NCBI GenBank assembly: GCA_023333565.1
Contig: JAJKFH010000052.1
Span: 1,054,001-1,118,000 of the forward strand
Origin: Puffinus mauretanicus
Lineage: Eukaryota; Chordata; Aves; Procellariiformes; Procellariidae
Direction of reading: 5' to 3'
DNA length: 64,000 bases
Part shown: positions 11,501 to 26,500 of the stretch, piece by piece
Position numbering within the stretch: the stretch's first letter is position 1
Layout of the letters: each line of letters begins with the position of its first letter
Translations under genes and position numbers: made by a program
Notes under the pieces: generated by a model
What the model saw: only the letters and a program-made list of their open reading frames with translations
The model's database searches: none
What the model was told of the DNA's origin: nothing

Positions 11501-14500
11501 ACACAGCCCAGTCTTGTGGCTGCACTGCGCACGGCCAGATCCAACCACTCTGGTTTCCATAGTAATAAAACAGATTTTTGCCACTGCTGGCTTCCTCTGT
11601 TGAAAGGCAGACACAGAACCCCGCCTTGGGCTATTAAGGGACATTAATTTTACTACTCTGTCACTTGTCAAGAGCTGAAGAGGAACCGCAATTGTGAGTT
11701 GGCTTCAGGCTCTGGACTCTGCTGGCTGGAGTTGCTACCAGAGCATTCATGCTAAGAGCTGCAGGCTATTTGTCACTTGAGGTAGCTGTCGAGTCATAAA
11801 TCATAAAATACATAAAATACAACAGTTAGTGGAAGGCTGGAGGACAGCCATGTTTGGGAGTGCCCCAGATACTGATGAATGACTGCAAAAATATCATCAG
11901 AAGGCAAAGATGATAAATCACCCACGAGGACTTCAGTTAAGGACACGATAAGTTTCCTATACATGCAAATGTTATGACGGTTTTCATGTCATTCATTTAA
12001 TAGACTCTTGCATTCAATGGCAAGCTTCAGACTCCAACAGCATGTTTCTTTGAGGAGTCATTATTACTGTTATTTACTACTGGTGTTGAGTAGCTCATTA
12101 AAATTCCAGATAAGGTTTGGAGCACCCCTGTGTTAGTATGGGAACTCAGGGAAAAAATTTCCTATAGTAGCTTGCATTCTGCAGATCAGATCTTTTATAC
12201 CTTGCAACATATCTTTATGAATTTACTGTAATTCCTATCATACAAATGGACTCAAGTATTTCTCTCTTCTTGGCAAATCTCTTATGTTCTAGCTGTACAC
12301 ATGCGTGTGCCCTTTGAAGCTGGGGCTAGAATCCATGAGTTGTGGCTCCAGATCTCCCACTCTAAAAACTAAGTATCTGGGTCCTTTTTTCAGTTTCAGA
12401 CATACCTTCTATTTCTACACATGGATCATAAATCTGATGGGTCATATACCTGTGGAGAACAGAGACAGCAAAATGCTATCTACGCAAGAAACCTCCAATA
12501 TCCTGTATTTCTTGAAAATTTGAGTTTAAAATAAAAAAAAAAAAAAGAATGGAGCACCAAAGGCAAATGTAATAAACTCACACTGCTGCTGGAAGTGCTG
12601 CAGTTTAACCAGATCACTGCTGCTGAAGCTCTGAACCAAATTCATAGAAGTATTTGGAAGGGCTCTCCCTTTTTCACCAAGACAATAAGAGTTAAGTAAC
12701 CAGTCCACGTAGTGCTCTACAAGGACTTCTTTTTTCAACCTGTGCTGGATGCAAAAAAGGGGTGATTGAGCAAGTCCCCTTGTAGAACAGACGTACTTTC
12801 CAGCAGGACTGCGGCAATGTGTCAGCCTGGCTGGATATCTGGATTTGCTTCTCTTCTGAGGCAGTTTGCCTGGCCTTCAGGAGATGAGGCAACCAGCAGG
12901 ACTTACTGCCCTTGGTGGTTTTGGAGGTACTTCATCTTCTGATGCTGATGTCATGGGAGGGCAGGAATTTGCCTCAGCAGTGTTCAGCAGAACATTCTTG
13001 ATGTACACACTATAGCCAGAAAATCTAAATCTAAATACCTTCAAAGATGACTGTATCCAGGGTGAAGAATCTGGATTGTGACCCAGTTTGAACAGTTAAG
13101 AGTATATTTCTTCATCTGTGTTCAGAACTGGTTTATAAAGATTAGTTGAAGGAAAACCAAATCAAATTGCCGTAGCAACTTTTAATAAGAAGAATGCTGC
13201 TTACAAAGTGCCCACTGTTTGCAAGATAGCTAATTTTTGCATTGCAAGGCTCTAGGTCAGGCCACCCTTCTGATCTGCAGGTGCTTACAGGGATATAAAC
13301 TATCCCTTGGAATATAAAATAATTGGGAGTTAGCAAATGCCAAATGTTTTGATATATAAACCACTCCTCATCCATTTAATCCAGAACAGGATCAGGTACT
13401 GCATGAGCGTTACCTCCCTGGTAATAACACTAACAGAAAAGCAGATTAATGTGCTAATTATATTCCAGGGCAAACCTCATTACTGTTCTAGACAGTTCAT
13501 CAAACATTTGGGTGATTCTTAATGTCAGTTAAAAGCAATTTTTATCAACACGCAAATCCAGACCTTACCCACAGGGCAGTGTCCTACCGTAGTCCTACGG
13601 CTCTGTGAAGGAGAACATCCCTTTGGCCGACAGTCGAGGAGTAAGGCTAGCGGCGGTGCTGGGGTCTGTAATGGCAGACTGGTGCTCCCACTACACACGA
13701 GCCCAAGGACTGCAGGAGACCTTTACGAGTGGTGGCACTGCTGCTCATCACAGTAGGCCCACGCGTAAGTGCCTGCTCTGCACGTGATCAGCTCTACAGC
13801 TGCATTAACCTGAGCCTATTACGGATCACTGAGGGTGATATACTAGCTTTGGCTCAGTACTCAATACAAACGCCACACAGCATTCACAACAGCAGCTACA
13901 CTGGATCCGATAAAGGCTGGTGTAGCCTAGCAGACGCTTACGGAAAGCATATAGGAGTAAGGAGCTGGAGTATTGCTGTATTTTTCTCAGCACTCTGGCT
14001 TAGGACCACATCCAGTTTCTGTTCAATAAGCGTAGCTGAGTGAAGGCATGACTCTCTGCCATTTTGCCCAGCTCTGTCTGTTTGTACCAGCCTGGTTTAT
14101 TATCAAAGCACTTGCCCAGTAATTGCGACAAATGAAAGCACTCAGCAAAGTAAAAAGTTGGTATTGCTATAAACAGATTAGCAAAGGGGGATAATATAAC
14201 TAAGAGATGGGCAAATTGTGGTTTCATTAATGAAAACTACTTAATGCCAAGTTTCAGACTGCGAAATACGGCTGTGACATAACCTAGGCAATTATTCACT
14301 GATCAATGTTAGCAGCAGCATGGGAGATATTAAGAGGAATAACGTCTCATCTGAAATTGCACCTTGTGTTTTACAGAGGCACATCTTATTTAAGTCCAGC
14401 AAAAGCATAATGAACGTACAAACCAAACCTTCCTCTGGGTATTTCTAGCACCTAAACATTAACTCCAAGTGCACGTCAGAAGGTACATCTGGGCTGTTCA

Positions 14501-17500
14501 CAGCTCCAATAGAATTCCACACATGCAGTTGCAGTATTATATAGATAAAGTATTTATTTCAAGAGCATTTTGAAGTATAACTCAGCCAACACCCCATATA
14601 AAAGAGGGATGACTCAAATTACTATCCAAATACCAACGTCTCCCCATTTTATAAGTGACAAATTTGTGAAAACAGGATTTGCTCGGGGCAAGTGCATGTC
14701 ACAGGCAGAGGCTGAATGCAGATTTCCTGACTTCAATAAAGAACTCCCTTTTAGTGATTTTCAGACATGATAACGTGATATCATAATCCCTCTACAAACA
14801 TGTGTCACTCATGTTTTCAGTAGCATTCTTCTCTTAGGAATATTAAACAATAATAAAGACTAACACTTGCTATTCAGAAAACAAAACGTATTCTGCAAAA
14901 GTAATTCAAATCCCTGGAAAGCTGTGCTTACCTGGTCCATTTCCTTTTTGGCCATGCCGAATTTATAGTGCCCTAACAAGAATGGCCATACTTCCTTTCG
15001 AATCTCATGCTGTACCCCACCGTAGTAAACTCTTCTTAGTAATTCCAGTTCCTTGTAATTCTACAGCAGTCGAGAGAAAGAGGTATTGAAAATAATACAT
15101 CTTTATTTTCCTCAGGCATGCTCATACACACTTAATACCAAGTACAAAGACAGAGAAACGCATGCACGGCACTAAATAAATTTTGCAACTTGATGCATGC
15201 CTTTAGGGTCCTAGCTCAAATCCAGTTTAATGTAAGTTGTCATACCTCCCATGAAAATAATCTATCTTTTAAGAACTAGAGGAGTCAGGAGATCAGTTGT
15301 TTTGATGTTAATTGATATCTTTGCCATCATCAGAGATGCAAAGGATAAAAGAGATTTTAAGAATCGACTCACTCTCGCTAGAAAGAGAAGTGATCCTGTG
15401 AAGACTAGAAAACACCTTTAATACTTCCTTGGGTCAGTTCTAAGGGATACCACGCTCAACGCAGCAGTGTACGGGAGCTAGTTTAATTAATGATCATAAG
15501 GGTATTCTGTTACTTACCTTCTTGTCCTTCTGATACTTGCTCCAGACCTCTTTAGTCAGGCCTCCTGCAGCACTGGATGGTTTGTCAGGTGGGATGATAG
15601 TGTGGTTCACGAGGGCAGACAGATGCGTTCGCACTGTTGACAAATGGCGGCAGTAGGCAAGCCCTGTGGTTGAGGAGGTAAACTTTTATAAATGAGCAAT
15701 CTACCTAATATCAGCAGCCCCTTTTTGAAGATGAAGCTGTGGCATTTTAAACCTGCCACTAATAATCCAATGTGAACTAAACCTGCATTGTACTGTATAA
15801 GAATGAAGAATTGCAACAGAGCCAAAGATAAATCTTACACAGACTAGTAAAATCCAAGTAGAGCATTACACTGCAATGTAAAACTACATTCTGTCTTCAC
15901 CAAGCATCAGTTTGCCCATTGCTACATGCAAAACCCACAAATAATGGAATTATGAAGCTATGATACTTGAGTCACGTCCACCCTACTGCCCTGAGGTGAT
16001 CTGACTCACAACAATAAACTTGGGTTTGGACTGCTTTCTAAAACAAACATAACATGTTTTTTAGATAAGCATATGGTTACCACAAGGGCTGGATATAAGA
16101 AGCTTCACTTACATCCATAAAAGGCTCTGGAAACTATTTGCCTCTTCATGCTTTCACACAACATCTTTAATGGAGTTCTGTGGAGACACATGATAAGTCA
16201 TGAGGACGAAGATCATGAATTTTATGCTGATCCCTATGACCTACACATAGCAATTCTTTCTCTGCACCAAGGTTTACTTAGCTAAAGGACCACAATAATG
16301 ACGAATTACACTTTTTAAAGCATTTTCCCCACCAGCATTTTGGCCCAAAACAGATTCACCTGGCGCATTTAGCTACAACTGCTGTAGGTGCATTGTGAAG
16401 GTCCTTGTCAAATTAGATGAATTGTTGCCCTTCATTGTAATTGTTAATGACTTGTTAAAGAAAACGCTTCCAGAGCTGAATTATATTAAAGAACTAGATG
16501 CAATTTTTCTATCAAAATGTGACTTGAGAGTAGTTTAATAGGTTAGTTTTAATAAACTAAATTTCTTGCTGTATAACTCCACCTTTTTATGTTAGAAACT
16601 ACTTGAAAATTGTTACTGTCTCCAGTGCTGCAACCAATAAAACCTTTCTGCCTTTAACTGTGGCATGCACAAAGTCTCTGCACAACTTGCTTACCTGTCA
16701 TGGATGCAGGTGCAACAGCTGGGTATGTCGTAGGGAGAGCTGCCTGTTGAACAGGAGACACAGGAGGAGCCTTGGCTGCAGTGCTCCAGCTGCCACGAAA
16801 GCAAGTTTGCCCCAAAGCCTTGCATCTCTATCATTTCGCTGGTGTCTAGGGAAAAAACCAAACAAAACAGCAGGCCATCAGCCATTTTTCTTCTTTCCCC
16901 CTCTTCCTTCTGTGCATCCTGATGGCTTCATGCTTTACTTCTCAGCAGGCTCTGAACCTTGATTCCAAACAGGGGAGAGCACCATCCTAGTGACCTCAGA
17001 AATACTGCTCTCGGCACATCTAAACCAGCTGCATGCTGTGCACGGTCATTTCCCGTGAAGTCAAATCCCTTCACCATTTCCCCCTTTCTTCCCCATGCAC
17101 ATCCCAGTTTGTGTTTCAAGAGAATAGAGAAAAGGGTGCTGCAGTAACAGCTGAAACTGGTTCTTGTCTAATGCTATGGTAACATTATTCATGGACAGAA
17201 GAGATCATCTAACCTGACCTTCTATTTAATTCAGGTCTCAGAATTTTATTTTGCAGTTCCTGGAATCAGCCATGTAACTGCTGGTCCAGCTAGGGTGAAA
17301 GTTTGAGCATAAAAGAAATTAAGACAAACTGATTCAGAAGATGCTTCTTTCCCCCTCAGAACCAGGTCCTAAAATATTTAGCGCAGAAGGGTAGTTCAAG
17401 TCCTACTAATGTCAACACTATGTTTATAAAAGCAGGATACTCTGCAGGAAAATGTGATCCAACAGTACAGTGCAGCTTCTAGAGTTATCCCTGCTCCACC

Positions 17501-20500
17501 AAATCTATTTGCCTTTTTAACCAGCCTCAGGAAGGCAACCCCAAAAAATCACCAGTTGCCTTCAGAAAGCTTGGCTTCAGCTCTTTCAACTTTCCCAGCT
17601 GGCATTTGAGCTCGCGGGGTTTTTGTTTTATAATAAATAACTGGCCTTTCAGCTCACCCATGATTCAAATTAAGGCAAATGCCAAATACTGTATGTCACT
17701 AAATTAACATTTGTAAGCAAAATCCAGTCCCCTGGGCCGTGCTTTTAAAACATACATTTGTTGGGTGGTGGTAGGGGCAATTCCAAACCATCTCATGCAT
17801 TTTAAATCAAGGTAGCATAAAGCATTTTAGTAGTGCCTATTAGAAAGTGGGCATAGGTGAGGGAGGAGTGGAGTAAAAACATTTGTTAACAGAAAAAGCA
17901 CAGGCTCATGCGGAAGCAGTCATGTGTATTTCATTTCACAAAACAAAGTGTGATGCAAAAATGCTCTTCACCTTAATTCTTCAGGAAGGAGCTGAATGAC
18001 CCAGTATTTATTGCAGCTTCTTATTGGGTTCAAATAAAAACCACTGGACAAACTTTTTTTTGCCTCCCCTCTACAGACAAGAAAAGTGGGTTTTTCAGTT
18101 TTAATTTTTTATTTTATTTTTTAGAGAAACAAGGAGAGAACCCCACAGAACCTAAAGATTCAGATGAAAGGTACCTGAATTAGTGAAGAATTAGAGTGAA
18201 CAGCATCTTTTATTGAATTGTAGTGGTGTTATCTGTAACTTCAGCTACATGCAAAAGTCGAGCATGTTGCAAAATGTAAAAGCAAATGGCTAGCAAACCT
18301 GCTACAACAGTGTTGTCATTATTTAAAAGGGATGCTGCTGGAGAGACAACAGCCAATCCAATCTAGTTCAGCAAGAACAAGACATATTCCTAACTCTACC
18401 ATTACCTTCAAGATTAAATAAGCAAACGCAGGTATCTGGTATCTGACAGCCATTCTAGTGGGATAACTTAAAATTTCCACCACCTGACTAAAGACTAAAT
18501 TGTGTTTCTTACGCTTTAGATCACAGCGTTAGCCTCTTAACGTGTGTATGTAGCAGTGTTAGACCTTCTTCCTTTCCGTTATCACCCATATGCAGACACG
18601 ATCAGTTAAGACACACAGAAACAGTATCTTTTTTCAAGGGGAACGCTGTATTTTTGGAGTGTCTTTCCATGCATACCTTCCAAGAACTCTTTATTAACTG
18701 GGGCTGCTACCTTGGGATGAGTGTGTGGGCAGCCTACAAGAAATGAGGAGGATCTCCTGAACACATGTTCATATCCTACCTAAACAGAACTTAAATGCTA
18801 TACAGAGATGCAGGGCAATTATTGTCTCCTACAGTCAGACCCACCACACCAGGGCTGACCTCCATTTGAAACCAAAATCATTGCTCTGCTATTTAAAGGT
18901 ATGAGTGTCTTATCTGGACTCAAGATACGTTGTGTTTTTCTTAGGAAACAGAAATACCAAAAAACGCATGTTCATGCTAATGTAATGAATGAAAAATATA
19001 GACAAGAGCCAAACTTGCAAGCAGTTGCTCTCTTTCCTACTTCCTCTGCAGATGTCAAACTTTTGATAGCTACTTTACAGCCTGACAACAGAGAAGATTC
19101 TGTTCTTGCTGATACACTCCAGTTATTAGGAAGAGGCGGCGGCTGTTATTTTGATTATAGCAGGAGCATGCCAGATTTGGCACATGCACTCAAGAGGTAT
19201 CAAGGCCGCAGTCTGGCAGTATTGAAGGTGTGCAGTAACCGGTAAGCCTAGAGGGGGGAGAGATTGCCCATGAACTAGTGGAGAGGCTCGACAACACCTG
19301 CCTGTCTTCTGAACAACTGCAAGCCTTAGAATCCCAGCTGTGCAGGAGAGGTTTGGGGAATGGGTTACTTTGTACACCATTCAGCTTCCTCCTTTGAGAA
19401 AGCAAGGACTTCTCAGTCTCCAGAACTATCCTACTACATCCTGAATGCGTGCTAATACACACACTTGAGAATACCAACTTAATACATTTGTTATGAATTG
19501 CTTTAGGAAAAGAATTAGATGACAAATTTCTGGAGGGTGGAGAGTCTCGCAGCTGATCATCTGAAACCCACCTAGCCTATGAATGCAAGAAGTGGAATGA
19601 AAGCACCCGACCACAGAAAGGTATCGCATGTCCATACAATCTTCTCTGCACACTTCGGCTACCTTGTAGAGGTATCCGAAGTGTGGGAGCATGCATACTT
19701 GAACCATCCCTGGGCTGAAATTGTAACTCACTACACTTCTGCCCTATTCTGTCTACACAGGCTCGCTCCAGTTCTGACTTTGCCCAGCACATCTCTACTA
19801 CTGCTGTAATGGTTCGCCTCTGATCCTTCCTGTGCAAGGCTGCCCTCCCCCGTCTGTTACGCTGTACACGACTAACTCACGGAGGGAGAATACAGCGACC
19901 TGTTATACTCCCTCCTTCTCTTGTGAGAACATGCTCTACTATCCAGCTTTTATAAAGGTGGGGCAGGAAGCCTCTGGAAGGAGAGAAGGTTTGTCTGTTC
20001 AGCAGCACACACGCTCAAAGGAGAGGGAAGATGCTGTTCTTTCCACTTCCCATCGGTTGGGAGCATATTCCCAGCCTCTCTGCACAGTCAACTTAATCTC
20101 CAGATCTCATGGCGTGAGTGCAATTTTTCCCTGTAATAATGCCAACACTGTTGTATGCATCAGTGGAACGAGCTGCAATAGAGCTCTGGGACACAGCGGG
20201 AGGAGGATAAAAACCTTTCATCCTATTAGGAGCTGTGAGGTTCCGAGAGCAGATCATTGATAGCATTGCGTGTAGCTTATCTTCCTCCTCCTCATCATCG
20301 TCAACAGAGGCAGAGCGGCTGGCAGCTAAGTGGTGGTAGTTAATAGTTACTGCTCAAAGAAAATAATGAAAGAGGAGCATAAGAAGAGAGAACTCGATTC
20401 TGTGGGAAAGCTCAAAAGGACATGTTCAGCAAAGACAAAGGACTTGAATCCTGCCCTCTTCTTGAAGGCGCAAGCTCCTGTAAATGGGTATGAAAAATGA

Positions 20501-23500
20501 GTTTCTTACAGAAAAAAAACCATGCTCCACCAAACACAGGCCAGCTTTTGATTGTGCACAGGCTGTGTTCCCAGAGCACACGTCACATCATGGCAATGGA
20601 GGAAGACCCCAATGCCAGCCTGCAGTAGGTGAGTATGCTTTTTAGCAAACTCCATGGGAATTCTAGGCTCCAACTAGCTTCTCTCCTTCACCATGCCCTT
20701 ATCAATGCGGTGCCCTCTCTTCCACTCTGAACCCTGTGCCAGATGCATCTGGACAGCAAACATTCTGCTCCCCAGCTCTGGCTGGCACTGCAAACACGCA
20801 AGGTACAGGCCTCCTCCTAAGGAAGCCCGCGGCAGGAGCCAGCTCTCTCTGTCCTGCACTCAACAGGCAGGTCTGTGCTGAATGTGCCCACAGAATCTGC
20901 AGTCCCCTTGATTCAGGCAAAGGCAGAACATGCTTTTGCTGGTGTGTGCATGAACTTACCTGTGCAAATCCAGAAGCCCTAATAAAGCATGGCCACCATT
21001 GTGGTTCAGTCCCCTGGGGTAAGGAGGGTTCAGTTGAGATTTCTGCTTTTTCAGCTGCAGTAAGTCCCAATACGAGCAGTAAATCCAAATCCCCTGTAAA
21101 CTTTAGGGTCTGATCTTCCTGGGAAATTCTTGCTTCTTTGCCAAGGAGAATAAAACCGAACATGCTGTTTGAGAACTAGCTCAAATGCCTTCTTGCATGT
21201 AAGGAATTTGTTTTCACTGATGACATGAGGTGGTTTGGTGCTTGGGAATTAATTTAGTTTCCTTGGAAGGGCCTTTATTTATCCATTGTTAAGTTCTTGC
21301 TTCCAAGCCAGGAAAACTTAGCCCAGGGAGTTCTTGGGGTACTTCAAGAGTTATGGATTTTTTTTTTCTAATAACAACATTATGAGTAAGCAGTGTGGCC
21401 AATAAAAATATCCTCACTTCAGGAGCAAAACTGCTCTTGGCTAGTCAAGCAATCTTTTTGCTTTTAGTCTCAGTTTGCAAGCCCAGGGGAGTATTTTGAA
21501 AACTTCCTCTGCAAAACACAGAGTAAATGTAAGTAAGATTCCCCACCTCAACTCCATTTCCACTAAGATACGAAGTTTCACTGCGTTAAGGAAACCTACA
21601 TTAAGCTGTACCTGTTGATCACAATTATCGCACAATAAAATTTTCTGATAGTTTTTTTTCCCTCCACAAAAACCTGGCTTGTCTGTTACCTTCAGTTACT
21701 TCCCAGGATATTACTTCAAGGTTTTGTTAGGTTTTTGGTTTGGTTTGTTTTTTTGTTTGTTTTTTTTTAACAAAGCAGAACAAAGGCACTTACTGTTATC
21801 ATGCTTGTGTCCTGGATAGATAATTCTGAACACATAGTCTGTAGAAGTGTCTTCAGCTGGCATTTCCTCTAGGTCCACTGATTTGTTGCTGTTCCGTTTT
21901 CGAAGCTTTGGAAATACCTTACCCTAGAGGAAATAATGATTCCATACATTCAGTTACAAATGACTAGCAGAGCACAACAAATGAAGTACTTCAAACCTTT
22001 GGCACCTGAAATCTTAAAACTAAACTTTCAATGTCGGAAGGAGGTGAGGGAGAAAACAACAGGAGAATCACATAGAAGAGGTAGTTTAGGGGTACTTAAT
22101 ACAACTTTTCTGTGTACTTAAAACACAGCTCACTCTTGTAATCCATGGGAGTACAAGCTTCTTCAATAATCCAAGCCTCTGACAGCAAGTATGTCCTAGT
22201 CCATCTGAGTCTCAGTTCCTATCATTTGGGTTCATATTTTGATACAATAGCAGATTCCAGTTCATTGCTCAATGGGGTAATGAAGGTAAGAACAATTTTT
22301 ATAGACTATCTGTATAAGAATCAAATTGAACTAAATGGAGTTATTTTGCCTCCCACTTTACTATAAAGCAGCTGGAAATCAATGCCCAGACTCTGTGGAG
22401 CAAGATGCTGGTAGAACACAGACATTAAGATCAGCCCTACCTACTACAAGCAGCTCATCAGAAAAGGCAGTACCTTGCCCTGTTGGGACCAAAGTGGTGG
22501 TTCCAGCTGACCACGAGGCAGAAGACCATTTTCCAGACAGGAAAGAAACGCGAGGAGGTGACCTCCCTGGGGGAAGTGCAGCGGAGGTCTCTGAGTTCCA
22601 TCCTGACTCACCAAGACTAATGTCCATCTGCTTTCTGCTGCGAAGGAGGACAAGGGGAGTCCACACTGTTACATCAGAACCTCTATTTTTTGCTCTTAAC
22701 TTCTAAGTAAATTTTATTTGTGATCATCTCTAAAAAGATAAATAAACCTCTGTAAGTCATAGTGCAATCTAGGGATGATCTCAGTCCTTTAGTCCTAAAG
22801 AAGCTCAAGATACAAGCAAACTGTGAGGCCTCATGCAGAAACATTTAAAGTGATTCTGAACACTAATATAATAAATAATAAAGGAATAACTAAACTAAGT
22901 CTCTGGTGTATGACATAACTTGACAAAGGACACACAATTTAGAATGAAAACCAACCTAATGGATATAACCAGAGGCTGTCAGCTTTATTCTTGTGAGAAT
23001 TAGCAAGTCACATTCCCTGTTGTAAATTCTTCTCATCTATCTTCACTGTCACTAGAAATTTAGCACGAATAAGCAAAACCACCCTGGGGTCTGGATACTC
23101 TTTTAAGCATAATAATCTGCATCTTGTACAATTTTCAAAAGAATATAAGTGAATTAGGTTCTTAACTTCCTTTTCCAAAACTGAATGAATGAGGCATCTG
23201 GAGCCACCTGGGTAAAGGGGGGATCGCCAAGAGCAGGATGTGTTCCGCAGCATGGCTGTGCAAATTCCAGTCTGGTAGCTAGGTGCTGTGGCAGGACCGC
23301 CAAGTGTCTGTCATCTTGTGCAAACAACAAAAATGATATATGCCTGGCACCTGTTACTGAAACAGCTTTCTCAGCGAAGAACAACAAAGGCTGTCATGTT
23401 TCACACCTGTCATTGAATTCCCCTTTTCCTAAGGAACTGCCACAAAGCAGAGTGGTGATGCATCTGACCAGTCAGTGAAATACTGGGCAGGCACAAAGTG

Positions 23501-26500
23501 TCCTGGGGAAGCGGACTGAAGTGAGGCAAATGGACCTGAACTAACGTTGCAATTGCCATCCTCTACCAGCTAGGATTCTAGATTTCAACACTCATCCCTG
23601 TATGTCCATAACGAGTTAGAAGCGTTAATGACACTGAAGGAGGAGAAGTGATCATTCAAGTGGCTCTCCTGCTTATGTATTTTAAAACAATATACATAAA
23701 CTGTCTTCTAAAACAGGCTTTTAGTTCAAAAGGTCCTTAGTCCAACTGTAACTCAAATCTGACTCCAAATAAAATTTCTAAATGTTCTTTGTCTTTGCTC
23801 TGCGATTTTGACTTAAGGCTTGTGGTAAGGCAAAGCAGTGGGAGAGACGTTTTGTTCCAGATTCCTCTCCTTACATTTAGCAGAATGGGCTACTGAGAAC
23901 TGGATGGTCAGAGGGCGCCTCTGGTTACACGCACTCCCTTCTACAGGTTGATGATCCCACTATAGACGTGGCTGACAGACCTGCTTTTTTTCCCCCTCTC
24001 CTTTCTTGTAATGGTCAATGGATGGAGGATCATGCTTAATAGAGCCAAAGTTTCTACGTTTAATACCTGCCACTGACAGTTTCCCGGAAGTGCTGTTCTG
24101 CACAGATGACTTGGAAAAAACAAAGCACACAGAAAAAGCAAAGAACATAGAAAGCAGTTGACAACGGGAGCAGTGTTAGGCAGAGGAGTTCTTACCAGGC
24201 CTTTCAGTGAAGACATCTGAAGAAGAAAAATGGTCTGCCTCCTTTTGCAATAAACCCCTAACAGGCACCATGTACAATGGTAGCAGCATTAGCAGCAATA
24301 ACATTCACCTGGCAGAACGGGGCTTTGGGAGCACCCCCATGAGAAGAAGGTGTATGCTTACGTTGCTGATGGCAGTGAATGCAGACGATCTGGCTGAGTG
24401 GCACTATTAACGCGTAGTCCCAGTAAACACTAATAGGGAAGGAAAAAGTGCAGGAAACTTTTTTTTTCATATTCAGGAGTGCTTGTGGTTCCAAGCACCC
24501 AATAAAAAGACTCTGCTAAGTTAATAACTGCTTATTAAATTTGGTCAATTAAGGTAAATTAATAGTCAAGTAAAAGGCAAAGGAACTAGTTCTCCACAGT
24601 GGATACATGTGGTACCAGTCTTTCCATAACCTCCCTTTCCCTCTTCACCTCCCCGCCACCGCCCCATACTAGGTTACAACAATGCTCTGGCTACGACTAA
24701 AATGCCTGGGGCACAGATGTCGTGATGGTCTTGTAGCTGGGCTTCAGGACAGCCGGGTTCAGTTCTGTCTTGGCACATGTGATTTATGGGCAGCAGCATG
24801 TAAATTCATTGGGGCTCAAGCTGGAAACAGCTCCAAACCCTTCTGAGAACAACCTCGACAGAGTTTAGCAATAAAAGCAAGGGCAGAGGGCTTCATTAAT
24901 GTTCTATTAAAAAATACACATCAAGTTTTAGAAAAAGAATGGAGTGGATTAAGCATTCGTGAGCACTGTTCTGGGGTTGAAGGAAGCATTCTCTGAGGAG
25001 ACATACCTGCCGGGTTCAAGACTTTACCTGTCCTTCCACTGAAGCAGAATGCCAAATTAGATGAATAACTGATCTAACGAAAGACAATGACATTGCAAGT
25101 CTCTTTTTTGAGGTTGAAATTAGCCATGCTTGCCAAGGGATTTGTGACCCTCTGAAGGGAGATACTAGAATTGTAATGATGGAAGGTAGTGTTGAGCCTT
25201 TTCTCCCAAACACCTGGAAAAGTGGACTTTTGTTTTCCTTTTGAAAAGGTTGTATATCCAAGTGCATTTCAGGACCTTTGAGAAGTTGCTTAATCTGTGG
25301 CAAAACAGGAACAGAACCCAAGCTGCCTGACACCTCAACTTATGCACTATTCAGAAGCCCTTCAATGAAATCAGCCTTGTTGCACTTATGTCATATTGCC
25401 AAGTATACAAGAAATAAACACTGTGAATGCTTCCGATCTTTTCCTGAATGCAATGGCTACCTTTTCTCCAGCTCGGAATCTCCAAGGGTTCCATTCATCA
25501 GCTGATTTGGAGTCCATTTTAAAGTCAAACTATCTGCTGACTGATGAAGGGAGAGATACCCAGGGATTGCCTCCAAGTCGTCTTTCTGTTCACAGAAGCA
25601 AGAAACGGACAATCCAGGTGACTCAAATGCACAACTATAATTGTCATGTTCCACTCTTCCTACGCCCTACAAGTTCCAGAGCAGTGCTGACGGAATTCTT
25701 AACACCAAAAGTACTAGTATTTAATACTGCTATTAGAAAGAAGGGGAAAAACACAGTACAGTCACAGGGTTTATGAAATACAGTCCAGTATGCCCGTTCC
25801 TACCTATATGTCCACTTCACAGTTCACATTGGTCAGGCAGTAAAAGCATTCGTCACATCTTAATCTACCTCAGCATAATAGAGTCAAGTGGGAAGACAGC
25901 ACTGTCCTGAGGACAAGACATTAAGCGAGTACTTGACAAGCCTAGGTTATATTCTTACCTATACTACTGACTTCGCAAGTCACAGCCAGGCAGCAGCTGT
26001 GTGTATTGGCCCAAAACTCAATGTACTCACCGGCTGGACTAAGACGTTGTTTTTCCCATACAAGAGGTGTGTTCGGGAATTCTGGTGCAAAGACTCCACA
26101 TACTCTCTTGCCGAAGCAGCAAAGCGATCTTCTGACGTGCTCCCACTTGAATGTCGTTTCCGGATCTAGCACACGCACAAACACAGTCAAGACAGATCAG
26201 GTAGGATGGGAATGACTGTACCGGCAGGCCAATAAAACAGGAACAGTTCCATTTAGACCCATCTCTGCAGAGTGGAACTTCTTTCTGGAGACCTTGCAGA
26301 GAAATGACCTGGGTTCTTACTCATCCCTGACCAAGGTAGCTCATAATTTCTTCTGAACTACCTGGTCTGATCACAAGTGTCAAAAGCCACAGAATTTAGT
26401 CCTGGATCTCAAATTTTTCTACATACAGATAAAGAGGACATTTGGGCCCAAATGGCCTTCTAATCTTTGATAAAGGCTCCATTACAGAAGAGAAAAGAAA

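Larger units (their letters stand above)
15061..16694 (-). other. SGSM2 introns 13-15
   Basis: Three short introns of about 450-520 nt (15061-15517, 15664-16112 and 16178-16694). Nothing beyond splice signals was recognised. Confidence 0.7.
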
